Positions 34,846 to 43,435 of a stretch of DNA of 64,000 nucleotides are shown piece after piece. The position numbers and the translations under genes were made by a program. Position 1 is the stretch's first letter. Each line of letters begins with the position of its first letter. The notes below the pieces were generated by a model, which had not been told where the DNA came from, did no database searches, and saw nothing but the letters and a program-made list of their open reading frames with translations. The stretch comes from JAHQVI01 sp963749875 (lineage in GTDB: Bacteria; Pseudomonadota; Alphaproteobacteria; Rhizobiales; Rhodomicrobiaceae): assembly GCA_963749875.1 (NCBI GenBank), contig CAVVOX010000002.1:868001-932000 (forward strand), written 5' to 3'.

Positions 34846-35829
34846 TCAGCCCGGATACCAGATTTGGCGCGGGTCGTTACTCGCCCGCACATAGGTCCAC
34901 GCATCCTCGATCAGCGCTTTGAAGTCGTATAATGGGCGCCAATCGAGCTTCAGCCGTGCCTTAGTGTTGTCCAGCCAGTTACTGAAAAAACCGGTGGGCA
35001 CCTCGACCACCGAATACCCGCGCGTGTCCTTCAGATATTCGGCAACCCGGCCATAATCGACGGGTTCGTTCATCGCGATATTGAAGAGCTGCTGCCGAGC
35101 GGCAGAGCTGTCCAGCGCCGCAAGAATGGCGCTTACGACATCGGAGACATGCACGAAATTCCGCTTCAGAGGAGCCCCGGCGCGGTCCAGCATCAGCGGC
35201 ACGGCGTTCTGCTGCGAACGCTGCGCGACCTCATCTTCGGGTAGAAGATCAGTCCAGGGCGGCCCGCCGAACTGGTCCTCGCCAAATTTCAGCACGTAGC
35301 GGAAATCATCCTTCTCCATGATCCAGGGCGCCCGCAGGCAGCAGCCATTGATGCCGTACTGAATCTGGTACTGTTCCAGCATGACCTCCTCGATGACCTT
35401 CGTCAGCGCATAGCAGCCGGGATAAGCGCGGCGCGGCGAGGTCTCGGTTACCGGGCTGTCATACTCTTGGAAGATGTGCCCAACGGAACAATCGCCACCG
35501 ATCAGAATGAACTGGCGCGCGGCGGGAGAAGAACGGAACGCTTCGAGCAGGTGAAACATCCCCTTGACGCCGACGTCCATCGCAAGATCGGGGGATTCCT
35601 TGACCGCGGCCATATGAACGACATGGGTCACGCCGGACATTGCCTGCTCGACGCTGCTGCGATCCGAAAGTGATCCGCGGACCACCTCTGTCCGATCATG
35701 GGGTGGGAGAGTGCGATTGTTGCACAGAGCGATGACCAAAGCGTCGGAAAAGCGATCATCCGACAGGAAGGCTGGCAGGAAATGACTGCCGAGCTTACCC
35801 GTCGCCCCTGTCATAAGCACTTTCATCAC
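34846..35829 (-). CDS. NAD-dependent epimerase/dehydratase (extended SDR)
   Basis: 327 residues. N-terminal GATGKLGSHF nucleotide loop, active-site YALTK (Tyr-x3-Lys) near residue 145, and the extended SDR layout with NFVHVSDVVSAILAAL. It probably acts on a sugar or sugar acid taken up by importer 2, being adjacent to its binding-protein gene and divergent from its ATPase gene. Uronate dehydrogenase-like or nucleotide-sugar epimerase activity cannot be told apart here. Confidence 0.8.
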   Translation of the reverse strand: MMKVLMTGATGKLGSHFLPAFLSDDRFSDALVIALCNNRTLPPHDRTEVVRGSLSDRSSVEQAMSGVTHVVHMAAVKESPDLAMDVGVKGMFHLLEAFRSSPAARQFILIGGDCSVGHIFQEYDSPVTETSPRRAYPGCYALTKVIEEVMLEQYQIQYGINGCCLRAPWIMEKDDFRYVLKFGEDQFGGPPWTDLLPEDEVAQRSQQNAVPLMLDRAGAPLKRNFVHVSDVVSAILAALDSSAARQQLFNIAMNEPVDYGRVAEYLKDTRGYSVVEVPTGFFSNWLDNTKARLKLDWRPLYDFKALIEDAWTYVRASNDPRQIWYPG

Positions 35830-35929
35830 CGCTCCCCAGCTGATAATGATGATAATATTTACTAATAAGTATCCGTCAACCTATTCTAAGGCGGTCGCTT
35901 GGCTCAGCACAAGCAAGGGAGGAAAAGAC

Positions 35930-36673
35930 GTGGTTGAAAGGCTGAGGCTGACCGGTATCAGCAAGCACTTCGGCGCGATCCACGCGCTCAACGAAGTATC
36001 GCTGTCCGTGAACGAGGGCGAGGTGCTGGGGCTGATGGGAGACAACGGCGCCGGAAAATCGACGCTGGTAAAGATCATCGCCGGCAATTTCAGACCATCC
36101 AGGGGAGGGATATCGCTGGATGGTGAGCTTTGCGATTTTCACCGGCCTAAGGATGCCCAGAATGCCGGTATCGAGATCGTTTATCAGGACCTCGCTCTAT
36201 GTGACAATCTCACAGCGTCCTCGAACGTCTATCTCGGACGCGAACTCCGACAGCGCGTAGGCCCCCTCCAAGTGCTCGACTACAAGAGGATGCACCGGCG
36301 GGCCGGCGAATTGTTCGCGCAACTGAAATCGGAAACCCGGCCGCGCGACCTCGTGCGGAAAATGTCCGGTGGTCAGCGTCAGGCCGTCGCGATTGCCAGG
36401 ACGTTGCTGTCAGACGCGAAGGTCGTGCTCATGGATGAGCCGACCGCGGCGATTTCGGTCCGTCAGGTCGCCGAAGTTCTCGACGTGATCCGCCATTTGC
36501 GGGACCGGGGCATTACGGTGATCCTGATCAGCCACCGCATGCCGGACGTGTTCGCCGTTTCCGATCGGATCGCGGTGCTGCGGCGCGGTGAGCTCGTGGC
36601 TCACAAGCCGACCGTCGACAGCTCTCCCGAAGAGGTGACCGGACTGATAACAGGCGCGATACACACGGCTTGA
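35930..36673 (+). CDS. Single-domain sugar ABC ATPase, importer 2
   Basis: 247 residues from GTG 35930, preceded by AAGGGAGG. One ABC domain: Walker A GDNGAGKST, MSGGQRQAVAIAR, Walker B VVLMDEPTAA and the His in ISHRMPD. It has the single-domain form seen in fructose/FrcA-type importers rather than the duplicated RbsA form. In the D-loop the usual Leu-Gly is replaced by AAISVRQ. It overlaps or abuts the permease gene downstream. Confidence 0.85.
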   Translation: MVERLRLTGISKHFGAIHALNEVSLSVNEGEVLGLMGDNGAGKSTLVKIIAGNFRPSRGGISLDGELCDFHRPKDAQNAGIEIVYQDLALCDNLTASSNVYLGRELRQRVGPLQVLDYKRMHRRAGELFAQLKSETRPRDLVRKMSGGQRQAVAIARTLLSDAKVVLMDEPTAAISVRQVAEVLDVIRHLRDRGITVILISHRMPDVFAVSDRIAVLRRGELVAHKPTVDSSPEEVTGLITGAIHTA

Positions 36674-36684
36674 GGAAGGCATTC

Positions 36685-37684
36685 ATGACGACGACACTCG
36701 AACATGCGATCGATCAGAGCCAACATCACTCTTTTCTTTCACGGGTCATGAGTCTGCAGGTCTTCTGGGTCTTTCTGGCTGCCCTGCTGGCCTGCCTGAC
36801 CTTGTCCCTCATAACCGACACATTCGCGACTGAACGCAACCTGTTCAACGTAACCCGCAATTTCGCCTTCGTCGCCATCATCGCGATCGGGATGACAACC
36901 GTCATCGCTTCCGGCGGAATCGACCTCTCCGTGGGCGCCTCGGTCGTCCTGTCGGCCGTCGCCATGGGGGCTTCAATGGAGATCCGGCTATCCTATCTGG
37001 GTGGCCGGGCTGCTCGCCATCGGCGCAGCCCTGCTGGTCGGACTGGTCAATGGCGTCCTCATCGCCTTTGTCGGCATGCCTTCCTTCGTCGTGACATTGG
37101 GCATGTTGTCTTTCGCGCGTTCCATGGCGCTGGTCCTTTCGAACAACAAGATGATCTATCAGTTCGGACCGGACCACGACCTACTGCTGTGGCTTGGCGG
37201 CGGGTCGACCTTCGGCATTCCCCATCCGCTGATTGTCATGGTCATTCTCGGTATCATCATGAGCTTCGTCTTCAAATGGACACGGTGGGGACAACACGTC
37301 TTTGCTATCGGCGGCAATGAGAGCGCCGCGATCCTGACCGGCGTTCCCGTCCGCATGACGAAGGTGTCCGTCTATATGTTCTCCGCCTTCACGGCAGGCG
37401 TTGCAGGCATTCTCATGGTCGGATGGCTCGGGAGCGTCACGACCAATCTCGGCACTGCGATGGAACTGACCGTAATCGCAGCCGCCGTCATCGGTGGCGC
37501 GAATCTTGCTGGAGGTGAAGGGACCGTTTTTGGCGCCGTCGTAGGTGCATTGCTTATCGAGGTCATCCGCAATTCGCTGATCCTGCTTGGCATATCGACC
37601 TTCTGGCAGGGCGCGTTCATCGGCAGCTTCATCATCATAGCTGTGGGCTTTGACCGTATCCGCAGATTGAGAAGTCAGGACTAA
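36685..37684 (+). pseudogene. Sugar ABC permease (FrcC type), importer 2, one-base frameshift
   Basis: The first frame (ATG 36685) carries the N-terminal helices and GGIDLSVGASVVLSAVAMGASMEI. The second continues GYPIWVAGLLAIGAALLVG, with GGNESAAILTGVPV, to 37684. One extra C at about 36984 (ATCCGG) breaks the frame; the span is 3 x 333 + 1. Restored length is 332 residues with about nine helices. Without the correction the protein stops being a permease after the fourth helix. Confidence 0.85.
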
Positions 37685-37808
37685 TGATGAGATCCAGAGA
37701 CGACGCTGCACTTTGCCAGAAATCCGACGCCTGAGCAGTGTACGGATAATGGTGAAACAGAATAACAAGAACTCAAGGAGACTGAGACGGCAGTGGACCA
37801 TGAGATAG

Positions 37809-38835
37809 ATGGAAGGCGGCGCGGGGGCGGTCGCGCTAAAACCAACAATGATGGACGTCGCATCCAGAGCAGGCGTGTCGCAGGCAACGGTTTCTCTGGT
37901 TCTGAACGGAAGTCCCGGCGCAAGGCTGAGCGCTTCAACGCGCGAAAAGGTAAGACGGGCCGCGGACGAGCTAGGCTACCAGCTCGTCCGGCGCGGCCAG
38001 CATCATGCGCCTGCCGATCAGAGCCTGATCGCCTTCATCGCCGATGAAATCAGCGACTGATCCCTGGATGTCGCTGGCCTTTGACGGTGCTCGTGAAAAG
38101 GCCCTCGAATACGGTCTCAATGTCTGTCTGGCCGTTGCGCGCGGGGATCCGGAAGCAGAGGCGGTGGTCGTCAACCAGATGGGCGAACACCTTCTCGGCG
38201 TCATATACGGAACCATCCTGACACGTCAGATGGAGCCGAGCCCGATATTGTTCGAACACAGAACGGTGCTCCTGAACTGTTATGAAAAAAAGCGCAGGCT
38301 GCCATCGGTAGTGCCGGGAGAATTGGTTGCCGGACGTGTGGCAACGGAGCGGCTGATTCAGGCTGGGCGAAAGCGGATCGCCATGATCAATGGGCAGGAA
38401 GGGCTGGATGCAAGCCGCGATCGCATGAAAGGGTATCGCCAGGCCCTTTCGAGCAACGATCTGGCCTTCGATCCCGATCTGGTGCGGCCGGGCAATTGGG
38501 AGCCGTCATCAGGCTATGAGATGACGCAAGTGCTGATGGCACTGAAAAATCCGCCCGATGCGATCTTCTGCGCCAACGACATGATGGCGGTCGGCTGCTT
38601 CGGTGCTCTGAAGGAAATGGGGCTGCGAATACCGCAGGATGTTTCCGTCATCGGCTTCGACGACCGCGAGATCGCCCAGTTCACCCGTCCGCCCCTGACA
38701 ACTCTCGTGCTACCGCATTTCGAGATGGGCGAGATTGCCGCAGAACTCCTCATCGATGCGGCCGGCGGCCTTCAGTCGGGACCAACGCAAATCAAGGTGG
38801 AATGCACGCTGGTGGAGCGAAATTCCGTGGAGTGA
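37809..38835 (+). pseudogene. LacI-family regulator with a one-base frameshift
   Basis: The first frame has the LacI headpiece (MMDVASRAGVSQATVSLVLNG, then LSASTREKVRRAADELGYQ) and runs to FIADEIS. The second continues TDPWMSLAFDGAREKALEYG through the ligand domain (IFCANDMMAVG, VSVIGFDDREIAQF) to 38835. One extra G at about 38056 separates them; the span is 3 x 342 + 1. Restored length is about 341 residues. It follows the importer 2 permease gene and would be its local regulator. Confidence 0.85.
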
Positions 38836-38913
38836 CGCCCTGTCTCGCCGACTGATCGCCTTCCGGCTTGATGAAATCTCTCGGCACGCTGCTGGCATAG
38901 CGCTTGGAGGCAA

Positions 38914-40029
38914 TTACGCCGCGTCGATCCGCGTCTCACGCCAAGCGTCTCGGTCGAGCGTGAGGCCGAGGCCCGGCTTGTCGGGGATGGTGATCCAGCC
39001 TTGTTCTGGTTTCGGCGCATCGGGGAAGAGCCGCTCGCCGACCGCCGCCATGCCCAGATGCCATTCGACGATCCAGCCATTCATCATGCCAGCCAGCAGA
39101 TGCATATTGAACAGCGGCCAGCCGCCGCCATTGGCGATCGGCATATTGTAGATCTGCGCCAGATGGGCGACCTTGCGGGCCTCGGTAAAGCCGCCGCAAT
39201 AAGCGACGTTGGGCTGCAAAATGTCTATGGCCTGATGATCGACGAATTCGCGCAAACGCCAGCGGTGGCCCTCCATCTGCCCGGCCGCGAGGGGGATGCC
39301 CGTAGAACGGCGCAGATCGGCGAGCGCGCGGGCGTCGTTCTGCTGGAGCGGCTCCTCGAACCAGGTGATGCGGCAATCCTCGATCTCGCGGCATAGATAT
39401 TTCGCCTCGACCGGGTTGAAGAGATAATTGGCGTCGATCATCAGATCAATGCCACCGCCGACGGCCTCGCGGATTGCCTGCACCCGCCGCGCATCTTCGC
39501 GCCAGCCGCCCTTGTCGACGGCGACAACCGATTTCAGCGCGGTAAAGCCGCTCTCGACATGCAGGCGCGCGGCCTCGGCGAGCATCTCGCGGTCATATTG
39601 CGGGAAGCCGAAAGTGCAATAGGCCGGGACGCGCTTACGGGCATTGCCGAGCAGCGCGGCGATGGACCGGCCCTCGGCCTTGCCCATGATGTCCCAGAGC
39701 GCGACGTCGAGGCAGGAGAGCGCCATCGAAATCGTGCCGGTCATGGCGCGCGGGTTGAGCGCCCGCCCGACTTTCTGGTGGATCGCGTCGATGTCGCGAA
39801 CGTCCATGTCGCGCACGGCGGGGAGCACATGTTCGTGCAACGCAACGATCACAGATTTTGCCAGGAAATGCCCGGTCAGGCCGTAACCGATATGGCCGTC
39901 ATCGGTCTCGACCTCGCAGAACACGAAATGCTTCTGCTCCTCCCGGCCATAGCCTTCGACGCGGCCTTCCAGCAGCGGGATGGTGATGGAGAAGCCGTGC
40001 AGGCTTGCTCGGATGTCCTTGATTTTCAT
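38914..40029 (-). CDS. Enolase-superfamily dehydratase/racemase (mandelate racemase type)
   Basis: 371 residues. N-terminal capping domain, then the barrel with Lys166 (ALKSVVA), metal ligands Asp199 (IDAN) and Glu225 (WFEEP). The third ligand position reads Gln251 (AAGQMEGHRW) instead of Glu, as in a recognisable subgroup with AAGQxEGH. The cytosolic enzyme would abstract a proton next to a carboxylate, leading to dehydration or racemisation of a hydroxy acid. A TGTCAACAAT site lies 52 bases upstream of its start. Confidence 0.8.
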   Translation of the reverse strand: MKIKDIRASLHGFSITIPLLEGRVEGYGREEQKHFVFCEVETDDGHIGYGLTGHFLAKSVIVALHEHVLPAVRDMDVRDIDAIHQKVGRALNPRAMTGTISMALSCLDVALWDIMGKAEGRSIAALLGNARKRVPAYCTFGFPQYDREMLAEAARLHVESGFTALKSVVAVDKGGWREDARRVQAIREAVGGGIDLMIDANYLFNPVEAKYLCREIEDCRITWFEEPLQQNDARALADLRRSTGIPLAAGQMEGHRWRLREFVDHQAIDILQPNVAYCGGFTEARKVAHLAQIYNMPIANGGGWPLFNMHLLAGMMNGWIVEWHLGMAAVGERLFPDAPKPEQGWITIPDKPGLGLTLDRDAWRETRIDAA

Positions 40030-40080
40030 AGCGGCTCTCCATTGTCCAGCTTGTCAAGCAATTGGGCAGGATCGGAGAAC

Positions 40081-40090
40081 TGTCAACAAT
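40081..40090. promoter_or_regulatory. Putative GntR operator 1 (TGTCAACAAT)
   Basis: Upstream of the enolase-superfamily gene. It shares TGTCAACAA with sites at 48237 and (inverted) 48375; the best copy is TTGTTGACAA, a TTGTnnACAA palindrome of the FadR/VanR GntR type. Confidence 0.5.
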
Positions 40091-40252
40091 CGGTCGTGGG
40101 TCTGTTTGATTTCGGTTGTTGCCGGTTGAGCGGACAAACGCATACAGCAGTTCGCCGTCCGCTATGCGGGTGATTGCGGACATGCCCGTGGATTACGACG
40201 GCAGATGTAATGTCTAATTGTGAGGAACTCCGAGCTCTGTCTCAGCAACTGC

Positions 40253-40831
40253 TCACTGAATATGGGGCAGGTCAACCAGCGCTCGTGCGGCCCGGGCAGC
40301 TGCATCTATATAATCGGGGGGGCCATGTATTAGCGTCAAGGACATAGCCCCTTCGATCAAAAGCATGATTTCTCGGGCGGTCCGATCAGAATCCTGCACA
40401 CCAAGCTCGGACAAACTTGCTGATAAGCAAAGTTCCGCAGATACCTTGTGCCGCCGGGCTGCTTCACGTGCAGGATGCCCCGGCATGTCCGCCAGCTCCA
40501 TGGTAAGCCGTGTATAGCCCGATCCAGTCCAGTTCTTGCTGCAGCACCAATCATTGAGCTGCTGGAAGAGGCTGTTTACAAAATCTCCAGGTGAATTTGC
40601 AGTTGGAGCGACCCAGCTGCGGAAAAGCTCCAGTGCCTGACCTTGTTGTTTTTCCAGAACCGCTTCTAGAAGCCTGTCTTTGCTTTCGAAGTGATAATAG
40701 AGACTCCGCTTGGTCAGACCTGCCGCAGCCGCAATTGCATCCATACTGACACGTGCAAACCCGTTCTTGTAGAACTGAGCATAGGCACTCGTCAGAATTC
40801 GCTCTCGCGTCGTGTCGGGATGACAATTCAT
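40253..40831 (-). CDS. TetR/AcrR-family regulator
   Basis: 192 residues. The N-terminal helix-turn-helix (RERILTSAYAQFYKNGFARVSMDAIAAAAGLTKRSLYYHFESKDRLL) is typical. The C-terminal ligand domain is helical with several Cys. It is divergent from an MFS transporter gene at 41051, with two AGTATAC motifs between them, so it probably represses itself and the transporter. Confidence 0.85.
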   Translation of the reverse strand: MNCHPDTTRERILTSAYAQFYKNGFARVSMDAIAAAAGLTKRSLYYHFESKDRLLEAVLEKQQGQALELFRSWVAPTANSPGDFVNSLFQQLNDWCCSKNWTGSGYTRLTMELADMPGHPAREAARRHKVSAELCLSASLSELGVQDSDRTAREIMLLIEGAMSLTLIHGPPDYIDAAARAARALVDLPHIQ

Positions 40832-40836
40832 ATGTG

Positions 40837-40915
40837 GAGTATACCGAGCCCCGCGTTCCTCTGAAAGTACGCTCTCTTAGCTCGAAAATCCACATGCCTC
40901 CATGCAAGTATACTC
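40837..40915. promoter_or_regulatory. Pair of inverted GAGTATAC sites between TetR and MFS genes
   Basis: GAGTATAC at 40837-40844 and GTATACTC at 40908-40915. Each is centred on GTATAC, and they lie in the divergent promoter region, the expected place of TetR operators. Confidence 0.5.
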
Positions 40916-41050
40916 AACAGTGTAAAGACATTGAAACGAGTTGCTTATTAGAATTGCAGGCAACATGCTCCGATAACCTGCTCACAATTGAAAGCACCGC
41001 GAGCCACAACTTCAAAAATTATGCGTCGTGCTAGGACGATAGGTGTTGCT

Positions 41051-42271
41051 ATGAATACCCGAACCGAGCCAGTCTATCGCTGGGTGATCGTTTTTGCCTC
41101 TGCCGCAATGCTTGCCATTGCGATGGGCATGATGGTGAACGGCATATCGGTCTTTGTCATACCGTTAAACGAAGAGTTTGGCTGGCCACGCGGTGCCGTC
41201 TCGTTCATCAACTTCTCCGGCCTTGCAGGTCTTGCATTGGGCGGCATTGTCATGGGACGGCTGGCCGATTGCACGACGACGCGTCGCGTGATTCTGATTG
41301 GCGCATCCATCTTTGGTGTTTGCCTGCTGGGTGCGTCACAAGCAGAAGCTCTATGGCAGTTTTACGTTCTGTTTTTCATCGCAGGCTTCCTGGGAGCAGG
41401 AGCGCTGTTTGCACCTCTTCTTGCGAACGTAGGTAACTGGTTCAAAACCGGTGCGGGGCTCGCAATAGGCATTGCATCTGCTGGACAGGCCGTCGGTCAA
41501 GGTGGCGTGCCATTCATTTCAGCGCTATTGATCGGTTCATTGGGATGGAGCGGCGCTCTTAGCACATTGGGTATTATTGCGTTGGTCACGCTAGTTCCGC
41601 TGGCAATGTTAATCCGTCAACCGCCCGCTGCTGCCGGTGAAAGCGTGGTGGACAATGCGACGAGAGACGTGTCACCTGTCCCTCTCCCGACAAATGTAAT
41701 TATAATCTGGCTAAGCGCGGCGGTAGTCTTGTGCTGCACCTGCATGTCAGTGCCATTGATGCATTTGGTGCCGCTTATTCAAGACCGCGGCTTTTCGGCA
41801 GAAGAGGCAAGTAGCGTTTTGTTCCTTATGCTGACTGTCGCAATCGTTGGTCGAATCGCGTTTGGCAAATTGGCCGACGTGATAGGAGCGATTCCGGCCT
41901 ATATGACTGCCTCATTCTGGCAAACGCTATTCGTCTTCGGTTTTACCCAGCTCCATGGGTTGAGCAGCTTCTACACCTTCGCAGTGATTTACGGCTTCGG
42001 CTATGCAGGCGTCATGACAGGACTTCTCGTCTGCGTACGCGCCTTGACGCCGGTTTCAAAGCGAGCATCAGCGCTTGGCATAGTCATGGTATTCGCTTGG
42101 CTGGGACATGGAATAGGGGGCTTTCAGGGTGGGTATTTTTTTGATCTGTTCGGGGACTACACCGTCTCGTATGCAAACGCTGCACTAGCGGGAATGATCA
42201 ATCTGATCGTCGTTGGTTCGCTGTATTATACGATAGCCCTTCGTTCACGCCTGGAGGCTTCGGCAGTCTAG
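41051..42271 (+). CDS. MFS transporter
   Basis: 406 residues from ATG 41051 (MNTRTEPVYRW), with 12 membrane segments in two bundles and the loop 2-3 motif GRLADCTTTRRV. It resembles the monocarboxylate/oxalate-formate antiporter group. Upstream in-frame starts add a basic stretch unlike the family. Lower GC than its neighbours, as for the TetR gene, hints at separate origin. Substrate unknown; regulation probably by the adjacent TetR protein. Confidence 0.8.
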   Translation: MNTRTEPVYRWVIVFASAAMLAIAMGMMVNGISVFVIPLNEEFGWPRGAVSFINFSGLAGLALGGIVMGRLADCTTTRRVILIGASIFGVCLLGASQAEALWQFYVLFFIAGFLGAGALFAPLLANVGNWFKTGAGLAIGIASAGQAVGQGGVPFISALLIGSLGWSGALSTLGIIALVTLVPLAMLIRQPPAAAGESVVDNATRDVSPVPLPTNVIIIWLSAAVVLCCTCMSVPLMHLVPLIQDRGFSAEEASSVLFLMLTVAIVGRIAFGKLADVIGAIPAYMTASFWQTLFVFGFTQLHGLSSFYTFAVIYGFGYAGVMTGLLVCVRALTPVSKRASALGIVMVFAWLGHGIGGFQGGYFFDLFGDYTVSYANAALAGMINLIVVGSLYYTIALRSRLEASAV

Positions 42272-42484
42272 TTTCACTACAGAGGCTTGGTCACAGTTTT
42301 TGACAGCAGGCAACGATATCGGTTGCTTCGAGGCCCTAGAACGATACATGTAAATGTCGTTTGCCCAATTTGAGCCGTATGTCGGCTCCGAGGCGTAAGA
42401 CGAATTTGACGATTCGCTGCGCTACTGCTGCTGTGCCACCGATAGCCGAAATTCAAACTGCGACGCGGCCCAACAATTGACACC

Positions 42485-43435
42485 ATGGGAATGAGAGGCG
42501 AAATGGGCGCAGATGAGCCGGGCGGTGACGTCGCCCTACTGCTGCCGGGATTTCGGCATGAGCGGTTCACGACGGCCGGTGCGGAGATCAATGCCGCGAT
42601 CGGCGGCGAAGGGCCGCCGCTCCTGCTCCTGCACGGCAACCCGCTCACCCATGTGAGCTGGCACAAGGTCGCGCCGGAGCTCGCCCGGCACTACACGGTG
42701 GTCGCACCCGATCTGCGCGGCTATGGCGACAGCTCCAAGCCGGATGGCGGGCCGGATCATTCCGGCTACAGCTTCCGCGCCATGGGCGAGGACAATTTCG
42801 AGGTGATGCGCCAGCTGGGCTTTGAGCGCTTCGCCGTCGCCGGGCATGATCGCGGTGCGCGCGTCGCTTTCCGCATGGGGCTGGACCGGCCCGAAGCCAT
42901 CGAGCGGATCGCGGCGCTCGATATCGTGCCGACGCATCATGTGCTGACCAATGTCTCGCTCGGTTGGGGGCTGGAGAGCTATCACTGGTTCTTCATGGCC
43001 CAGAAAGCCCCGTTCCCTGAAAAGCTGCTGACCGCAGATCTCGACTGTTACATTGAGTACAAGCTCAACAAGAAAGGCGTCGGCCTCTCGATCTTCGATC
43101 CGCGCGCCATGGCCGAGTATAAGCGTTGCACCACGCCGGAGCAGATCCATGCGATCTGCGAAGATTACCGGGCGACGGTGAGCGTCGATTTCGAGATGGA
43201 CAAGGCCGATTACGGCAAGCGCAAGCTCGTCTGCCCGGTGCTCGTCATCTGGGGGTCCAACAGCCATTGTGGCCGGCATTTCAAGCCGATGGAAGCCTGG
43301 GCGGAATGGGCGGAGAACTTGCGCGGCTTTGCGGTGCCGACCGGCCATTACCCCGCCGAGCAGCGCCCGGATCTGATCCTCGATGCGTTTAGCGCCTTCT
43401 TTGCCGGCAAGGAGCCGGAGGAACCGGCGGCATGA
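42485..43435 (+). CDS. Fluoroacetate/haloacetate dehalogenase (alpha/beta hydrolase)
   Basis: 316 residues. The nucleophile motif GHDRGARVAFR gives Asp122 with Arg123 and Arg126, the carboxylate-binding pair of fluoroacetate dehalogenases. SYHWFFMAQ holds the His167-Trp168 halide site, LDIVPTHH the acid region, and TGHYPAEQRPD the catalytic His. Family enzymes cleave C-F or C-Cl of haloacetates to glycolate. The stop overlaps the rhodanese start (ATGA). A related ester or epoxide hydrolase activity remains possible. Confidence 0.85.
   Translation: MGMRGEMGADEPGGDVALLLPGFRHERFTTAGAEINAAIGGEGPPLLLLHGNPLTHVSWHKVAPELARHYTVVAPDLRGYGDSSKPDGGPDHSGYSFRAMGEDNFEVMRQLGFERFAVAGHDRGARVAFRMGLDRPEAIERIAALDIVPTHHVLTNVSLGWGLESYHWFFMAQKAPFPEKLLTADLDCYIEYKLNKKGVGLSIFDPRAMAEYKRCTTPEQIHAICEDYRATVSVDFEMDKADYGKRKLVCPVLVIWGSNSHCGRHFKPMEAWAEWAENLRGFAVPTGHYPAEQRPDLILDAFSAFFAGKEPEEPAA

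Noticed and set aside
14647..38835. Programmed +1 frameshifting in several genes
   Set aside because: The shift sites share no slippery sequence or following structure, and lie in unrelated families that are normally made from a single frame.
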